Below are positions 54,554 to 63,412 of a DNA stretch of 64,000 nt, piece after piece. The stretch spans positions 310,001 through 374,000 of the forward strand of contig NZ_JACHWN010000003.1 of assembly GCF_014191375.1 (NCBI RefSeq), written 5' to 3'. Under the pieces are notes generated by a model. That model was not told the origin of the DNA. It did not search any database and was given only the letters and a program-made list of their open reading frames with translations. Origin of the DNA: Mesorhizobium sp. RMAD-H1. Lineage in GTDB: Bacteria; Pseudomonadota; Alphaproteobacteria; Rhizobiales; Rhizobiaceae. The first letter of the stretch is position 1. Each line of letters starts with the position of its first letter. The translations under genes were made by a program, and so were the position numbers.

Positions 54554-54572
54554 GTTTTCCCAGGAGGGTTGG

Positions 54573-55022
54573 ATGCGCACGGTACGCGATCGGATTCGTC
54601 ACGCGATCAGCTTTGAAATTATCGGATTAGCCATTGTAACGCCGCTCGGGGCGTTGGTCTTCGGCAAGCCTCTGCACGATATTGGCGTGGTCGGGGTCGC
54701 AAGCGCGACGCTCGCCACCGTCTGGAACTACGTCTACAACTGGCTGTTCGATCACGCGATGCAGCGTGTGCGCGGGACGACGCGGAAGACCGCCTCCATT
54801 CGGATAGCCCACACGGTTCTGTTCGAGCTGGGCCTGCTGGTGGTGTTGCTGCCGTTCATCGCCTGGTATCTCGGCATCGGCCTGCAGGAGGCGCTGCTCA
54901 TGGACATATCCTTCGCCGTTTTCTACATGGTCTATGCGCTTGTGTTCAACTGGGCCTATGACCGCCTGTTCCCATTGCCGGAGTGGAAGGACGAGGCCCG
55001 GATGGCAGTGGCGGAACGCTAG
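54573..55022 (+). CDS. PACE-family efflux protein
   Basis: Small membrane protein of 149 residues with four helices forming a tandem pair of bacterial transmembrane pair domains, each with a VWNYVYNWLFD- or VFNWAYDRLFP-type end. This matches the PACE family (AceI type), which exports cationic biocides and short diamines. A conserved acidic residue in helix 1 (SFEIIG) is present as in AceI. ATG at 54573 with GGAGGG directly upstream; an upstream ATG at 54462 is inside the promoter. Its TAG shares CTAG with the stop of the convergent phosphodiesterase. Confidence 0.85.
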   Translation: MRTVRDRIRHAISFEIIGLAIVTPLGALVFGKPLHDIGVVGVASATLATVWNYVYNWLFDHAMQRVRGTTRKTASIRIAHTVLFELGLLVVLLPFIAWYLGIGLQEALLMDISFAVFYMVYALVFNWAYDRLFPLPEWKDEARMAVAER

Positions 55023-55783
55023 ATATCTGCCGGGTTCCGGCAGGGAAATTCATGCATGTGGACGATTATGTTCTCACTGTCGGCGAGGATGACGGCATAG
55101 GCCGGCGCCTCGAAACTGACCTCGTGCGGACCGCTGAATCTAAGCGCGGACTGGAGGCTGGTGGCGCGCACCGTCACGAACGGGATGCCGCTCCAGCTGC
55201 CGGCAGCGAAGCGATGCACATGGCCGGCAAAAACATGTCTCACATTGTTGTGGCGGATGAGAATGTCCCGAAGGCGCTCGGCGTCGGACAACCGCCATTT
55301 GTCGAGGGAAGGCACGCCGATCGGGAAGGGCGGGTGATGCAGGAAGAGCAACGCGCCTTGCGCATCCGCCAGCGCCGCATCCAGCCAGGCGAGCCGCGCT
55401 TCACATAACCGGCCCTCGACATGGCCGGGCTCCAGCGTATCGAGGAGCACGATCCTGCCATCGGGCAGATCGATGGCCGACTGTACGAAGCCCTCTTCGA
55501 CGGGCGCGTCGGGAAAAGCCGCGCGGAAGGCAATACGGTCGTCATGATTGCCAAGCATCAAACGGAACGGCGCGGTGAGGCCCGCGAGCCTTTGCGCCAG
55601 TGCGGCGTAGGCCGGCGGCTCGCCGTCATTGGCGAGATCGCCCGAAAAGACGACGAGGTCGGCGTCGGCATGATTGCGGTTGAGGTCGGCGATGCAATCC
55701 TCCAGCCGCGCCAGCGGGTCGATCCCCAGGAGCTTCTCGCCCGGAATGCGAAGATGGAGATCGGAGACCTGAATGATCTTCAT
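55019..55783 (-). CDS. class III cyclic nucleotide phosphodiesterase (CpdA-like)
   Basis: Calcineurin-like phosphoesterase of 254 residues. All metal motifs are present: DLHL (about 8), GDLAND (about 47), GNHDD (about 79), HHPPFP (about 149) and GHVHRFAAG (about 187). The family hydrolyses cAMP or other phosphodiesters. It overlaps the convergent PACE gene by 4 bp. No link to the neighbours is evident. Confidence 0.9.
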   Translation of the reverse strand: MKIIQVSDLHLRIPGEKLLGIDPLARLEDCIADLNRNHADADLVVFSGDLANDGEPPAYAALAQRLAGLTAPFRLMLGNHDDRIAFRAAFPDAPVEEGFVQSAIDLPDGRIVLLDTLEPGHVEGRLCEARLAWLDAALADAQGALLFLHHPPFPIGVPSLDKWRLSDAERLRDILIRHNNVRHVFAGHVHRFAAGSWSGIPFVTVRATSLQSALRFSGPHEVSFEAPAYAVILADSENIIVHMHEFPCRNPADI

Positions 55784-55893
55784 GCGGCAGAATCCATGAT
55801 ACGGTTTTCGAAAGTGCGAGAGGGGAGAGGTGCAGTGCAGCCGGAGAGAGGAGCCTGCGCGGACTTCTAGAGCGTATTCTCCATGCTGTCATC

Positions 55894-56379
55894 TTACGAT
55901 TGATCGTCAGACACGGGGTCTTGGCTCCTTGTGAAATCCACCAGGATGGCGCGCTGGCCTTTATGGATCTTGCGCCCGGCCTCGGGCAGGGAAAACCAGC
56001 CTGCTCTGTCGACCTCGGGAAACTCCTTGACCGTTCCTGAATGTGGTGGCCATTCCATGCGGAACGTGTTGCTGGTGATTGCTTCGACGTTGATGTCGGG
56101 ATCCGCCTCGACAGCCCAGGCGATCACGATCTTGCCGCCGGGCTGCTTGTATTCGCCGAGCCGCTGGAAATGGCCGTCGATTTCGATGCCGAGCTCCTCC
56201 TGTGTTTCGCGCCGCGCTGCGGTGAGTTCATCCTCATCCGCGTCGACCAGGCCTTTCGGTATCGACCAGGCGGCCTCGTCCTTGCGCGCCCAGAACGGCC
56301 CGCCCGGATGGACCAGCAGCACCTCGCGGCCGTTTTCGCTCCTGCGGTGTATCAATAACCCGGCGCTGCGTCTCGCCAT
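55894..56379 (-). CDS. NUDIX hydrolase
   Basis: NUDIX protein of 161 residues. The Nudix box GLVDADEDELTAARRETQEELGI fits G-x5-E-x7-R-E-x2-E-E-x-G. Begins MARRSAGLLIHRR at the ATG at 56379; an ATG at 56403 eight codons upstream is possible. FWARKDEAAWSIPKG and TRMEW-like residues resemble the diadenosine/NTP pyrophosphatase branch; the substrate is not determined. It is 33 bp after the ABC exporter gene end on the minus strand. Confidence 0.88.
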   Translation of the reverse strand: MARRSAGLLIHRRSENGREVLLVHPGGPFWARKDEAAWSIPKGLVDADEDELTAARRETQEELGIEIDGHFQRLGEYKQPGGKIVIAWAVEADPDINVEAITSNTFRMEWPPHSGTVKEFPEVDRAGWFSLPEAGRKIHKGQRAILVDFTRSQDPVSDDQS

Positions 56380-56436
56380 TCCTTGATTCCCGCTGAATTG
56401 CATAAGAGGAAGGGCCGGTGACGGCCCTTCCCGAGA

Positions 56437-58239
56437 TTATACGAAGCCCTTGGTCAGCTCCAGCGCCTGACGCTCGAAGAGGCGGCGATAGACGCCGTTC
56501 TCGCGCCGGATGAGCCGGGCGTGATCACCTTCCTCGATCACGCGGCCGCGATCGAAGACGAGCAGCCGGTCGAGCGAGCGCACGGTGGAAAGCCGGTGCG
56601 CGATGACCAGGGTCGTGCGCCCGACCATCAGCCGCTCCATGGCTTCCTGGATCAGCACCTCCGATTCCGAATCGAGGCTTGACGTCGCCTCGTCGAAGAT
56701 CAGGATCGGCGCATCGGCCAGGAAGGCGCGGGCAATGGCGACCCGCTGGCGCTCGCCGCCCGAAAGCTTGACGCCGCGCTCGCCGACCAGTGTCGAATAG
56801 CCCTTCGGCAGGCTGGTGATGAAGTCGTGGGCGCTCGCAAGCTTCGCGGCCTGCTCGATTTCACGCATCGTAGCGCCCGGCCGGCCATAGGCGATGTTCT
56901 CCGCCAGCGAGCGGTGGAACAGGATCGGCTCCTGCTGCACGATGGCGATCTGCGAGCGCAGCGACGATTGCTCGACCTCGGCGATGTTCTGGCCATCGAT
57001 CAGGATCCGCCCGTCGGTGACGTCGTAGAGGCGCTGGATCAGCTTGACGAAAGTCGTCTTGCCCGATCCCGAATGCCCCACGAGGCCGACGCGCTGACCG
57101 GCTGGGATCGACAGCGAGAAATTCCGGTAGAGCGGGGTCGAATGCCCGCCATAAAGGAAGGTGACGTTCTCGAAATCGATCCGTCCTTCCTCGATGACGA
57201 TCGGCCTCGCGCCCGGATGATCCTCGATGCCGAGCGGCTCGTCATGGATATCGACCAGTTCCTCCATCTCGTTGACCGAGCGCTGCACGTTGCGCACATG
57301 CATGCCGACATCACGCAGATAGCCCTGCAGAACGAAGAAGGTGGTGAGCACGAAGGCGATGTCGCCCGCGCTTGCCCGTCCGCCGCTCCACAGGACGATG
57401 GCGAAGCCGATGATCGCAGCGCGCAGGACGAGCAGCGTCAGCCCCTGCGTGGTGCCGTTGATCGTGCCGCGCACCCAGGTGCGTCGTGTGCGGTGGCGCC
57501 ATTTGCCGATGACTCTGGCCAGACGCGCATCCTCACGCGCTTCCGCGCCGAAGGCCTTGACGACCGGATTGCACGAGACCGCATCGGCCAATGCGCCGCC
57601 CAGACGCGTATCCCAGGCATTCGCCAGGCTCGCCGCGGGGGCGACATAGCCGAGCGACAGCGCGACCGTCAGCGTCACATAAACGATCGAGCCTACGGCG
57701 ATGATGAGGCCCATCATCGGCCAGTACCAGCCGAGCAGCAGCGTCGAGCCCACCAGCATGACCGCCGAGGGTAGGAGAGCCACCAGGATGGTGTCGTTCA
57801 GGAGGTCAAGCGCCCACATGCCGCGCGTGATCTTGCGCACCGTCGACCCGGCGAAGCTGTTGGCATGCCAGTCGGTCGAGAAGCGCTGCACGCGGTGAAA
57901 GGTGTCGGCGGCGATCTCCGACATCATCTTGAGCGTCAGGTCGATAATGCCGATGAAGGCGATGTGCCGCATGATCGTCGAGCCGCCGGCAAGGGCAAGC
58001 AGCACGAGAAAGGCGGTCACCGCCGCGTTCCAGGCTATCTCGTCGGTGGCCGCACCCCGCGCCACGGCATCGACCAGACGGCCGGAATAGAGCGGCGTCA
58101 GCACGTCGGCCATGGTGGCGAGGAGCACGGCGCCGATGATGACGGCAAGCCTTGCCGGCTGGCGCCGCCAATGGACGCTCAGGAAGCGGAACACGCTGCG
58201 AAAGGCGCTGCCCCGCAGGGCATTGCGGAAGGAAGTCAT
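56437..58239 (-). CDS. ABC exporter, fused membrane and ATPase domains
   Basis: Half-size exporter of 600 residues (MsbA/LmrA type). Six membrane helices span about 30-320; the ATPase domain (about 355-595) has Walker A GHSGSGKTTF, Q-loop VQQEPILF, signature LSGGERQRV, Walker B LIFDEATSSLD and switch His AHRLST. It works as a homodimer exporting a lipid or drug. No partner gene is adjacent. The start at 58239 is supported by family length; the 461 bp upstream hold no gene. Confidence 0.92.
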   Translation of the reverse strand: MTSFRNALRGSAFRSVFRFLSVHWRRQPARLAVIIGAVLLATMADVLTPLYSGRLVDAVARGAATDEIAWNAAVTAFLVLLALAGGSTIMRHIAFIGIIDLTLKMMSEIAADTFHRVQRFSTDWHANSFAGSTVRKITRGMWALDLLNDTILVALLPSAVMLVGSTLLLGWYWPMMGLIIAVGSIVYVTLTVALSLGYVAPAASLANAWDTRLGGALADAVSCNPVVKAFGAEAREDARLARVIGKWRHRTRRTWVRGTINGTTQGLTLLVLRAAIIGFAIVLWSGGRASAGDIAFVLTTFFVLQGYLRDVGMHVRNVQRSVNEMEELVDIHDEPLGIEDHPGARPIVIEEGRIDFENVTFLYGGHSTPLYRNFSLSIPAGQRVGLVGHSGSGKTTFVKLIQRLYDVTDGRILIDGQNIAEVEQSSLRSQIAIVQQEPILFHRSLAENIAYGRPGATMREIEQAAKLASAHDFITSLPKGYSTLVGERGVKLSGGERQRVAIARAFLADAPILIFDEATSSLDSESEVLIQEAMERLMVGRTTLVIAHRLSTVRSLDRLLVFDRGRVIEEGDHARLIRRENGVYRRLFERQALELTKGFV

Positions 58240-58700
58240 GGTATCAGCCGGATGCGGCGCGCATCCGGTCCCAAATCAGAAATTCATGAAAATTGGCGCC
58301 GGGAACGAAAAACACGCCTCCAGGCGGTGCCGATGCAAAGCCAAGCGCGTCCCCTAAGGGAGGGGCTCGGGCGGCAGCCGCCTTGACGCTCTGGCGCGGT
58401 AAATGGCTGGTGACCTAGCCGCGCATACGCTTCAAGCCGCTGCCTTTTTGAGAAGAACCGAATGCTGGCATTCGTAGCCTCCTTGCAAGACAGGAACGGG
58501 AAGAAGCTTCATAGACGAGCATTATCGTTTCGCCAAGTCTCCCGATTGTGTTTCAATCTCGGTGTGGTCACGTTGCAACAGGTTGATCGGGCACGACGCC
58601 ATGCGCGCGCGAGTGGAAGCAGGCCGCTTCTTTGACTTTGACCGCGTCTCCTGCATGATGGCCGTGATACCATGAAGCAATTTTCACGCCCGGAGGCATC
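58240..58700. other. intergenic region, no gene seen
   Basis: The 461 bp between the divergent ABC exporter and S10 peptidase show no credible coding frame on either strand and no strong repeat. TTGACTTTGACC (58632-58643) is the only promoter-like motif, without a good -10. GGAGG just before 58701 is the RBS of the peptidase. Confidence 0.5.
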
Positions 58701-60218
58701 ATGCATTTCAAGCTCAGAGCATTGGCGGTCATCCTGTTCCTGTGTGCGGGCAGTCTTTGTTCGGGCCAGACCGCGCTGGCCGAGCGGGCGGCGCCTTCCG
58801 GCGGCGTGCTGTCGCTCCTCCCGCCGCCGCAGACGACCGATCATTCGATCACGATCGCAGGACGCACGCTGCAGTACCGGGCCAAGGCTGGCACGCTTTC
58901 GCTTCTATCCGGCAAGGGCGACGTCACGGCGGAGGTGTTCTACGTTTCCTACATGCTTTCCGGCGAAGCCTCGGGCAACAATTCGAAGCGGCCGATCACC
59001 TTCGTCTTCAACGGCGGTCCGGGAGCGGCGTCCGCCTATTTGCATATCGGGGCCATCGGCCCGCGCGTCATCGCGACTGCCGCTGACGGTGGTTTCCTGC
59101 CGCCGCCGCAGAGGCTGATCGACAATCCCGACAGCTGGCTCGACATGACAGACCTGGTGTTCGTCGATCCGGTCGGGACCGGATATAGCCGGGAGGCACC
59201 CGGCCAGGAGACGCGCAATTTCTGGGGCGTGAGCCAGGATGCTACTTCCATGGGGGCGTTTGTCCGGCTTTTCCTGACCCAGAACGGCCGCATGGGATCA
59301 CCGGTCTTTCTCGCGGGCGAAAGCTATGGCGGGTTCCGGGCCGCGCTTTTGGCCAAGACGCTGCAGGAAGACGCCGGTGTCAGCGTGAATGGCGTCGCGC
59401 TCATCTCGCCTGCGCTCGAATTCATGCTTGTCCGGCCGGATGAATTCGACCCGCTGCATTGGGCCCTGGAACTTCCGTCGCTTGCCGCCGTACGCCTGCA
59501 AAGCGAGGGGATTACGGGCGAGGCGCTGAGCGCGCGATTGGCCGAGGTGGAGCGCTATGCCATTGGCGACTATCTCTCAGCGCTTGCCGCCGGGCTGGAG
59601 GAAGGCGGCCGGCTGGCAAGCCAGCGCGTGGCGGAAATCACGGGCCTGCCGCTCGACCTCGTCCGGCGGAATTTCGCCCGCATCCCGACCTCGCTGTTCG
59701 CCAAGGAGTTTGCCCGCGCGAAGGGCGATATTCTCAGCGCCTATGATGGCACGATCGCAACGGCTGATATCGATCCCGGCAGTTCACGCATCAATGGTCC
59801 GGACCCGGTGCTCGACCGTAGCGTGCCGGTGCTTACCTCGGCTTTTGTCGGCTATGCGCGTGACGAGCTGAATTTCCGCACGGATATCAGCTATCGACTC
59901 CTGAACGGGGAGATCAGCCGCGCCTGGGATTACGGGATGGGCTCCTCGCGCCAGGGTTACGCCGGCGTCATGGACGATCTCCAGCGGGCGCGCTCGCTCA
60001 ACCCGGAACTCGGAGTCCTCATCATCAACGGCTACACCGACCTCGTGACGCCCTATATGACCTCGCGCTATCTCGTGAACCAGATTCCTTCCCTGGCCGG
60101 CGCAAGGCCCATTCGCGTCGCGGCCGTGGTAGGCGGGCATATGATGTATTTCAGGCCGGAAGGCCGGCGCGCGCTGAAGGAACATGCTTCCGAAATCTAC
60201 CGCGAAGCGACGGAATGA
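58701..60218 (+). CDS. S10 family serine carboxypeptidase
   Basis: Exported protein of 505 residues with a Sec signal peptide (about 1-28, cleavage after ALA). The S10 motifs are FNGGPGAASAYLHIGAIGPR, the nucleophile in AGESYGGFRA (Ser about 214), the Asp in NGYTDLVTPY (about 440) and the His in VVGGHMMYF (about 483). It removes C-terminal residues, probably in the periplasm under acidic conditions. S10 enzymes are uncommon in bacteria but recur in rhizobia and relatives. RBS GGAGG. It stands alone upstream of a regulator gene. Confidence 0.92.
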   Translation: MHFKLRALAVILFLCAGSLCSGQTALAERAAPSGGVLSLLPPPQTTDHSITIAGRTLQYRAKAGTLSLLSGKGDVTAEVFYVSYMLSGEASGNNSKRPITFVFNGGPGAASAYLHIGAIGPRVIATAADGGFLPPPQRLIDNPDSWLDMTDLVFVDPVGTGYSREAPGQETRNFWGVSQDATSMGAFVRLFLTQNGRMGSPVFLAGESYGGFRAALLAKTLQEDAGVSVNGVALISPALEFMLVRPDEFDPLHWALELPSLAAVRLQSEGITGEALSARLAEVERYAIGDYLSALAAGLEEGGRLASQRVAEITGLPLDLVRRNFARIPTSLFAKEFARAKGDILSAYDGTIATADIDPGSSRINGPDPVLDRSVPVLTSAFVGYARDELNFRTDISYRLLNGEISRAWDYGMGSSRQGYAGVMDDLQRARSLNPELGVLIINGYTDLVTPYMTSRYLVNQIPSLAGARPIRVAAVVGGHMMYFRPEGRRALKEHASEIYREATE

Positions 60219-60379
60219 AATCCGGAAGCGGTGAAATCGGGATCTCCTCAGAGCGGATGTTATGAACCGCGATCGCATGGTGCCTCCTTGACCGGGGGGC
60301 GCTCCGGGCTCATTCTACCAGCGCCGAAGGGTTGGAGCGGCGTTTGATAGACATCTGGTTCAGGCCCCGGGAGGAGCGC

Positions 60380-61345
60380 ATGGACGAGCACCCATTCGAC
60401 CGTCATGCGGATCGGGTTCAGGCTGCAATCGCGTCGGACGCGGCGGCGAGATCAGCGCTGATCGCCTCCTGGCGACGGTCCTGCAACCTGCACCGTCTCG
60501 ATCCGGCCTATCGCAAATCCCCCAAGCGCCTGTCGGATGCAGAGTTGAACGAGGCGCGGCAGCGGATCGAGCCGCTTATCGTGGCGGCCAAATCCAGCCT
60601 GGACAGGCTCTATCTCGCCGTGGGCGGGGCGGGGTGCTGCGTTCTCCTGGCCGATCGCGACGGCGTGCCGGTCGAGCGGCGCGGAGCCGTGGCCGATGAC
60701 GACACATTTCGCGAATGGGGTCTCTGGACCGGGGCGGTCTGGAGCGAGGACAGCGAAGGCACCAACGGCATCGGTACCTGCCTGGTCGAGAAGCGGGCAC
60801 TCACCATCCACCGTGATCAGCACTTTCTCACCCGCAATACCGGTTTGAGTTGCACGACGGCGCCGATTTATGATCAGGAGGGAAATCTGGCCGCGGCGCT
60901 CGACGTGTCGTCCTGCCGGTCCGATCTGACCGAAGGCTTCGCCAATCTCATTTCCATGGCGGTGATCGATGCGGCGCAGCGTATCGAAATGGACAATTTC
61001 CGCTTGGCCTTTCCCACGGCGCGCATTCTGCTCGCACCTGCCACCGAGAAAAGCGGCCGGGCGCTTGTTGCGGTCGATGCGGATGATCTCGTGATCGGTG
61101 CCACCCGCGCCGCCCGTCAGGCGCTGGGGATCACCGCCGATTGTCTGAAGAAGCCGCTTCCGGTGGCGAGCCTGTTCGGCTCCACGATCGAGGCGGAGAA
61201 TTTCGCCGATGCCGAGCGCGGGGTTCTGCAACGGGCGCTGGCTCGCGCGGGCGGGAATGTCTCGGCCGCGGCGCAACTTCTCGGCGTCAGCCGCGCCACG
61301 CTGCATCGCAAGCTGAAGCGCCTGCATATTGAGCGCCCGCACTGA
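60380..61345 (+). CDS. AcoR-like GAF/Fis regulator without AAA+ domain
   Basis: Regulator of 321 residues with the AcoR sensory half: [13 protein letters not shown] at about 27-39 and a GAF domain with [10 protein letters not shown] and [16 protein letters not shown] (about 135-170). It ends in a Fis-type helix-turn-helix (about 280-318, [25 protein letters not shown]). The sigma-54-interacting AAA+ domain (no GAFTGA, no Walker motifs) is absent, yet the ends are intact. ATG at 60380 with GGAGG. It is upstream of the aldehyde dehydrogenase and likely binds the palindrome at 61361-61380. Confidence 0.88.
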   Translation: MDEHPFDRHADRVQAAIASDAAARSALIASWRRSCNLHRLDPAYRKSPKRLSDAELNEARQRIEPLIVAAKSSLDRLYLAVGGAGCCVLLADRDGVPVERRGAVADDDTFREWGLWTGAVWSEDSEGTNGIGTCLVEKRALTIHRDQHFLTRNTGLSCTTAPIYDQEGNLAAALDVSSCRSDLTEGFANLISMAVIDAAQRIEMDNFRLAFPTARILLAPATEKSGRALVAVDADDLVIGATRAARQALGITADCLKKPLPVASLFGSTIEAENFADAERGVLQRALARAGGNVSAAAQLLGVSRATLHRKLKRLHIERPH

Positions 61346-61360
61346 TTTTCATGCTCGTGA

Positions 61361-61380
61361 GTGTCGCAGGATTGCGACAC
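61361..61380. promoter_or_regulatory. inverted repeat upstream of aldehyde dehydrogenase
   Basis: Perfect dyad GTGTCGCA-N4-TGCGACAC, 105 bp before the aldehyde dehydrogenase start. TGTC...GACA dyads are typical of AcoR/Fis-type activators. No fitting sigma-54 -24/-12 box (GG-N10-GC) is seen between it and the gene. Confidence 0.6.
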
Positions 61381-61485
61381 TTCACGCTCCAATCGTCTCT
61401 GACCGGGCTGACAGCGTGGGGCGTAGGCGGCCATCCTCTGCACTGGAACGCCGCATTCTGCGGCGTCGCTTCTCGGGAGGAAGTC

Positions 61486-63003
61486 ATGAACAAGGTAGAG
61501 TTTTCCCGCACGGCGAAGGTCCCCTTTGCCAAGCGTTATGACAATTTCATTGGTGGCGAATGGGTCGCGCCTAAGGCGGGGCGATATTTCGAGAACATCT
61601 CGCCGGTGACGGGCCGGCCGCTCGGCGAAGTCGCCCGCTCCGACGCCGCCGATATCGAAGCCGCGCTCGACGCCGCCCATGCGGCGAAGGACGCCTGGGG
61701 CCGCACCAGTGCAGCGGAGCGCGCCCTGATCCTGAACCGCATCGCCGACCGGATGGAGGAAAATCTCGATCTGCTGGCGCTCGCCGAAACCTGGGACAAC
61801 GGCAAGCCGATCCGTGAGACGACCGCCGCCGACCTGCCGCTCGCCATCGATCATTTCCGCTATTTCGCCGGAGCGATACGCGCCCAGGAGGGCGGAATTT
61901 CCGAGATAGACCACGACACGGTCGCCTATCATTTCCACGAGCCGCTGGGCGTGGTCGGCCAGATCATCCCGTGGAACTTCCCGCTCTTGATGGCCTGCTG
62001 GAAACTCGCCCCGGCGCTCGCCGCGGGCAATTGCGTCGTCATCAAGCCCGCTGAGCAGACACCGGCGACGATCATGCTCTGGGCCGATCTCATCGGCGAT
62101 TTGCTGCCCCCTGGCGTGCTCAATATCGTCAACGGCTTCGGCCTCGAAGCGGGCAAGCCGCTCGCCTCGTCGCCGCGCATCGCCAAGATCGCCTTTACCG
62201 GCGAGACGACGACCGGGCGGCTGATCATGCAATATGCCAGCCAGAACCTGATCCCCGTCACGCTGGAGCTGGGGGGCAAGTCGCCTAACATCTTCTTCAA
62301 GGACGTCACCGCCGAGGACGACGATTTCTTCGACAAGGCGATCGAGGGCTTCGTCATGTTCGCGCTCAACCAGGGCGAGGTCTGCACCTGCCCGAGCCGG
62401 GCGCTCATCCAGGAAGACATCTATGACGAGTTCATGGAGCGGGCACTGAAACGGGTGGAAGCCATTTTGCAGGGCGATCCGCTCGACCCCGCCACCATGA
62501 TCGGCGCGCAGGCCTCCTCCGAGCAGCTGGAGAAAATCCTCTCCTATATTGATATCGGCCGCCAGGAGGGCGCCGAAGTCCTGACCGGGGGGACACGCAA
62601 CGAACTGCCGGGCGACCTCGCCGGCGGTTATTATGTCAAGCCGACCGTCTTCAAGGGCCACAACAAGATGCGCATCTTCCAGGAGGAGATTTTCGGCCCC
62701 GTTGTCTCAGTCACGACCTTCAAGGACGATGAAGAGGCCCTGTCCATCGCCAATGATACACTCTACGGGCTCGGCGCGGGCATCTGGAGCCGCGATGCGA
62801 ACCGCTGCTATCGCTTTGGGCGCGCCATACAGGCGGGCCGCGTCTGGACCAACTGCTATCACGCCTATCCGGCTCATGCGGCCTTCGGCGGCTACAAGCA
62901 GTCCGGCATCGGGCGCGAAACGCACAAGATGATGCTCGACCACTACCAGAACACGAAGAACATGCTGGTCAGCTACAGCCCGAAGAAGCTCGGCTTCTTC
63001 TAA
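61486..63003 (+). CDS. NAD-dependent aldehyde dehydrogenase (AcoD/ExaC-like)
   Basis: Aldehyde dehydrogenase of 505 residues. The N-terminus [31 protein letters not shown], oxyanion Asn in PWNFPLLM (about 164), Glu in TLELGGKSP (about 263) and catalytic Cys in [11 protein letters not shown] (about 302) match the acetaldehyde/aldehyde dehydrogenases found with AcoR regulators. The ATG at 61486 has GGGAGGAAG. A DUF779 gene follows 66 bp downstream. Likely role: oxidation of short aliphatic aldehydes, induced through the GAF regulator. Confidence 0.95.
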   Translation: MNKVEFSRTAKVPFAKRYDNFIGGEWVAPKAGRYFENISPVTGRPLGEVARSDAADIEAALDAAHAAKDAWGRTSAAERALILNRIADRMEENLDLLALAETWDNGKPIRETTAADLPLAIDHFRYFAGAIRAQEGGISEIDHDTVAYHFHEPLGVVGQIIPWNFPLLMACWKLAPALAAGNCVVIKPAEQTPATIMLWADLIGDLLPPGVLNIVNGFGLEAGKPLASSPRIAKIAFTGETTTGRLIMQYASQNLIPVTLELGGKSPNIFFKDVTAEDDDFFDKAIEGFVMFALNQGEVCTCPSRALIQEDIYDEFMERALKRVEAILQGDPLDPATMIGAQASSEQLEKILSYIDIGRQEGAEVLTGGTRNELPGDLAGGYYVKPTVFKGHNKMRIFQEEIFGPVVSVTTFKDDEEALSIANDTLYGLGAGIWSRDANRCYRFGRAIQAGRVWTNCYHAYPAHAAFGGYKQSGIGRETHKMMLDHYQNTKNMLVSYSPKKLGFF

Positions 63004-63069
63004 TAAATCTCATAAGCTCAGCGGCGCGGTTCGACGAAGCCGCGTCGCTGTTCATTCCCGGAGGATCGC

Positions 63070-63405
63070 ATGATGGGCAAGGTTTCGGCCACACTCGCCG
63101 CGCTTCAACTCATCGAGGAGATCGTCGCGGATCACGGCCCCGTCCTCTTCCATCAGTCCGGCGGCTGTTGCGACGGTTCATCACCGATGTGCTATCCGCA
63201 GGGCGATTTCATCGTTGGCGACAATGACGTGCTGCTGGGGCACATAGGCGGTGCGCCATTTTATATAAGCGCCTCCCAGTTCGAGGCGTGGAAGCATACC
63301 GATCTCATCATCGATGTGGTGCCGGGGCGCGGCGGCATGTTCTCGCTCGACAATGGACGTGAAAAGCGGTTCCTGACGCGTTCGAAAGTGTGTGCCGTCA
63401 GATAG
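63070..63405 (+). CDS. DUF779 protein linked to aldehyde dehydrogenase
   Basis: Protein of 111 residues with a conserved core FHQSGGCCDGSSPMCYPQGDF (three Cys, about 25-42) that looks like a metal or redox site. DUF779 proteins of unknown function recur next to aldehyde dehydrogenase genes. Start MMGKVS or MGKVS (ATG at 63070 or 63073); RBS CGGAGG upstream. Possibly an accessory or maturation factor; no function is demonstrated here. Confidence 0.88.
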   Translation: MMGKVSATLAALQLIEEIVADHGPVLFHQSGGCCDGSSPMCYPQGDFIVGDNDVLLGHIGGAPFYISASQFEAWKHTDLIIDVVPGRGGMFSLDNGREKRFLTRSKVCAVR

Positions 63406-63412
63406 GCACCGC

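Noticed and set aside
58509-58844. Minus-strand frame before the S10 peptidase
   Set aside because: Overlaps the start of the peptidase gene, has no RBS and a composition unlike real proteins.
61381-61485. Possible sigma-54 promoter before the aldehyde dehydrogenase
   Set aside because: No GG-N10-GC pair with acceptable flanks was found; nearest candidates have 9, 12 or 13 nt spacing.
61117-62661. Long minus-strand open frame (514 residues) opposite the aldehyde dehydrogenase
   Set aside because: No recognisable motif; antisense shadow of a well-conserved dehydrogenase.
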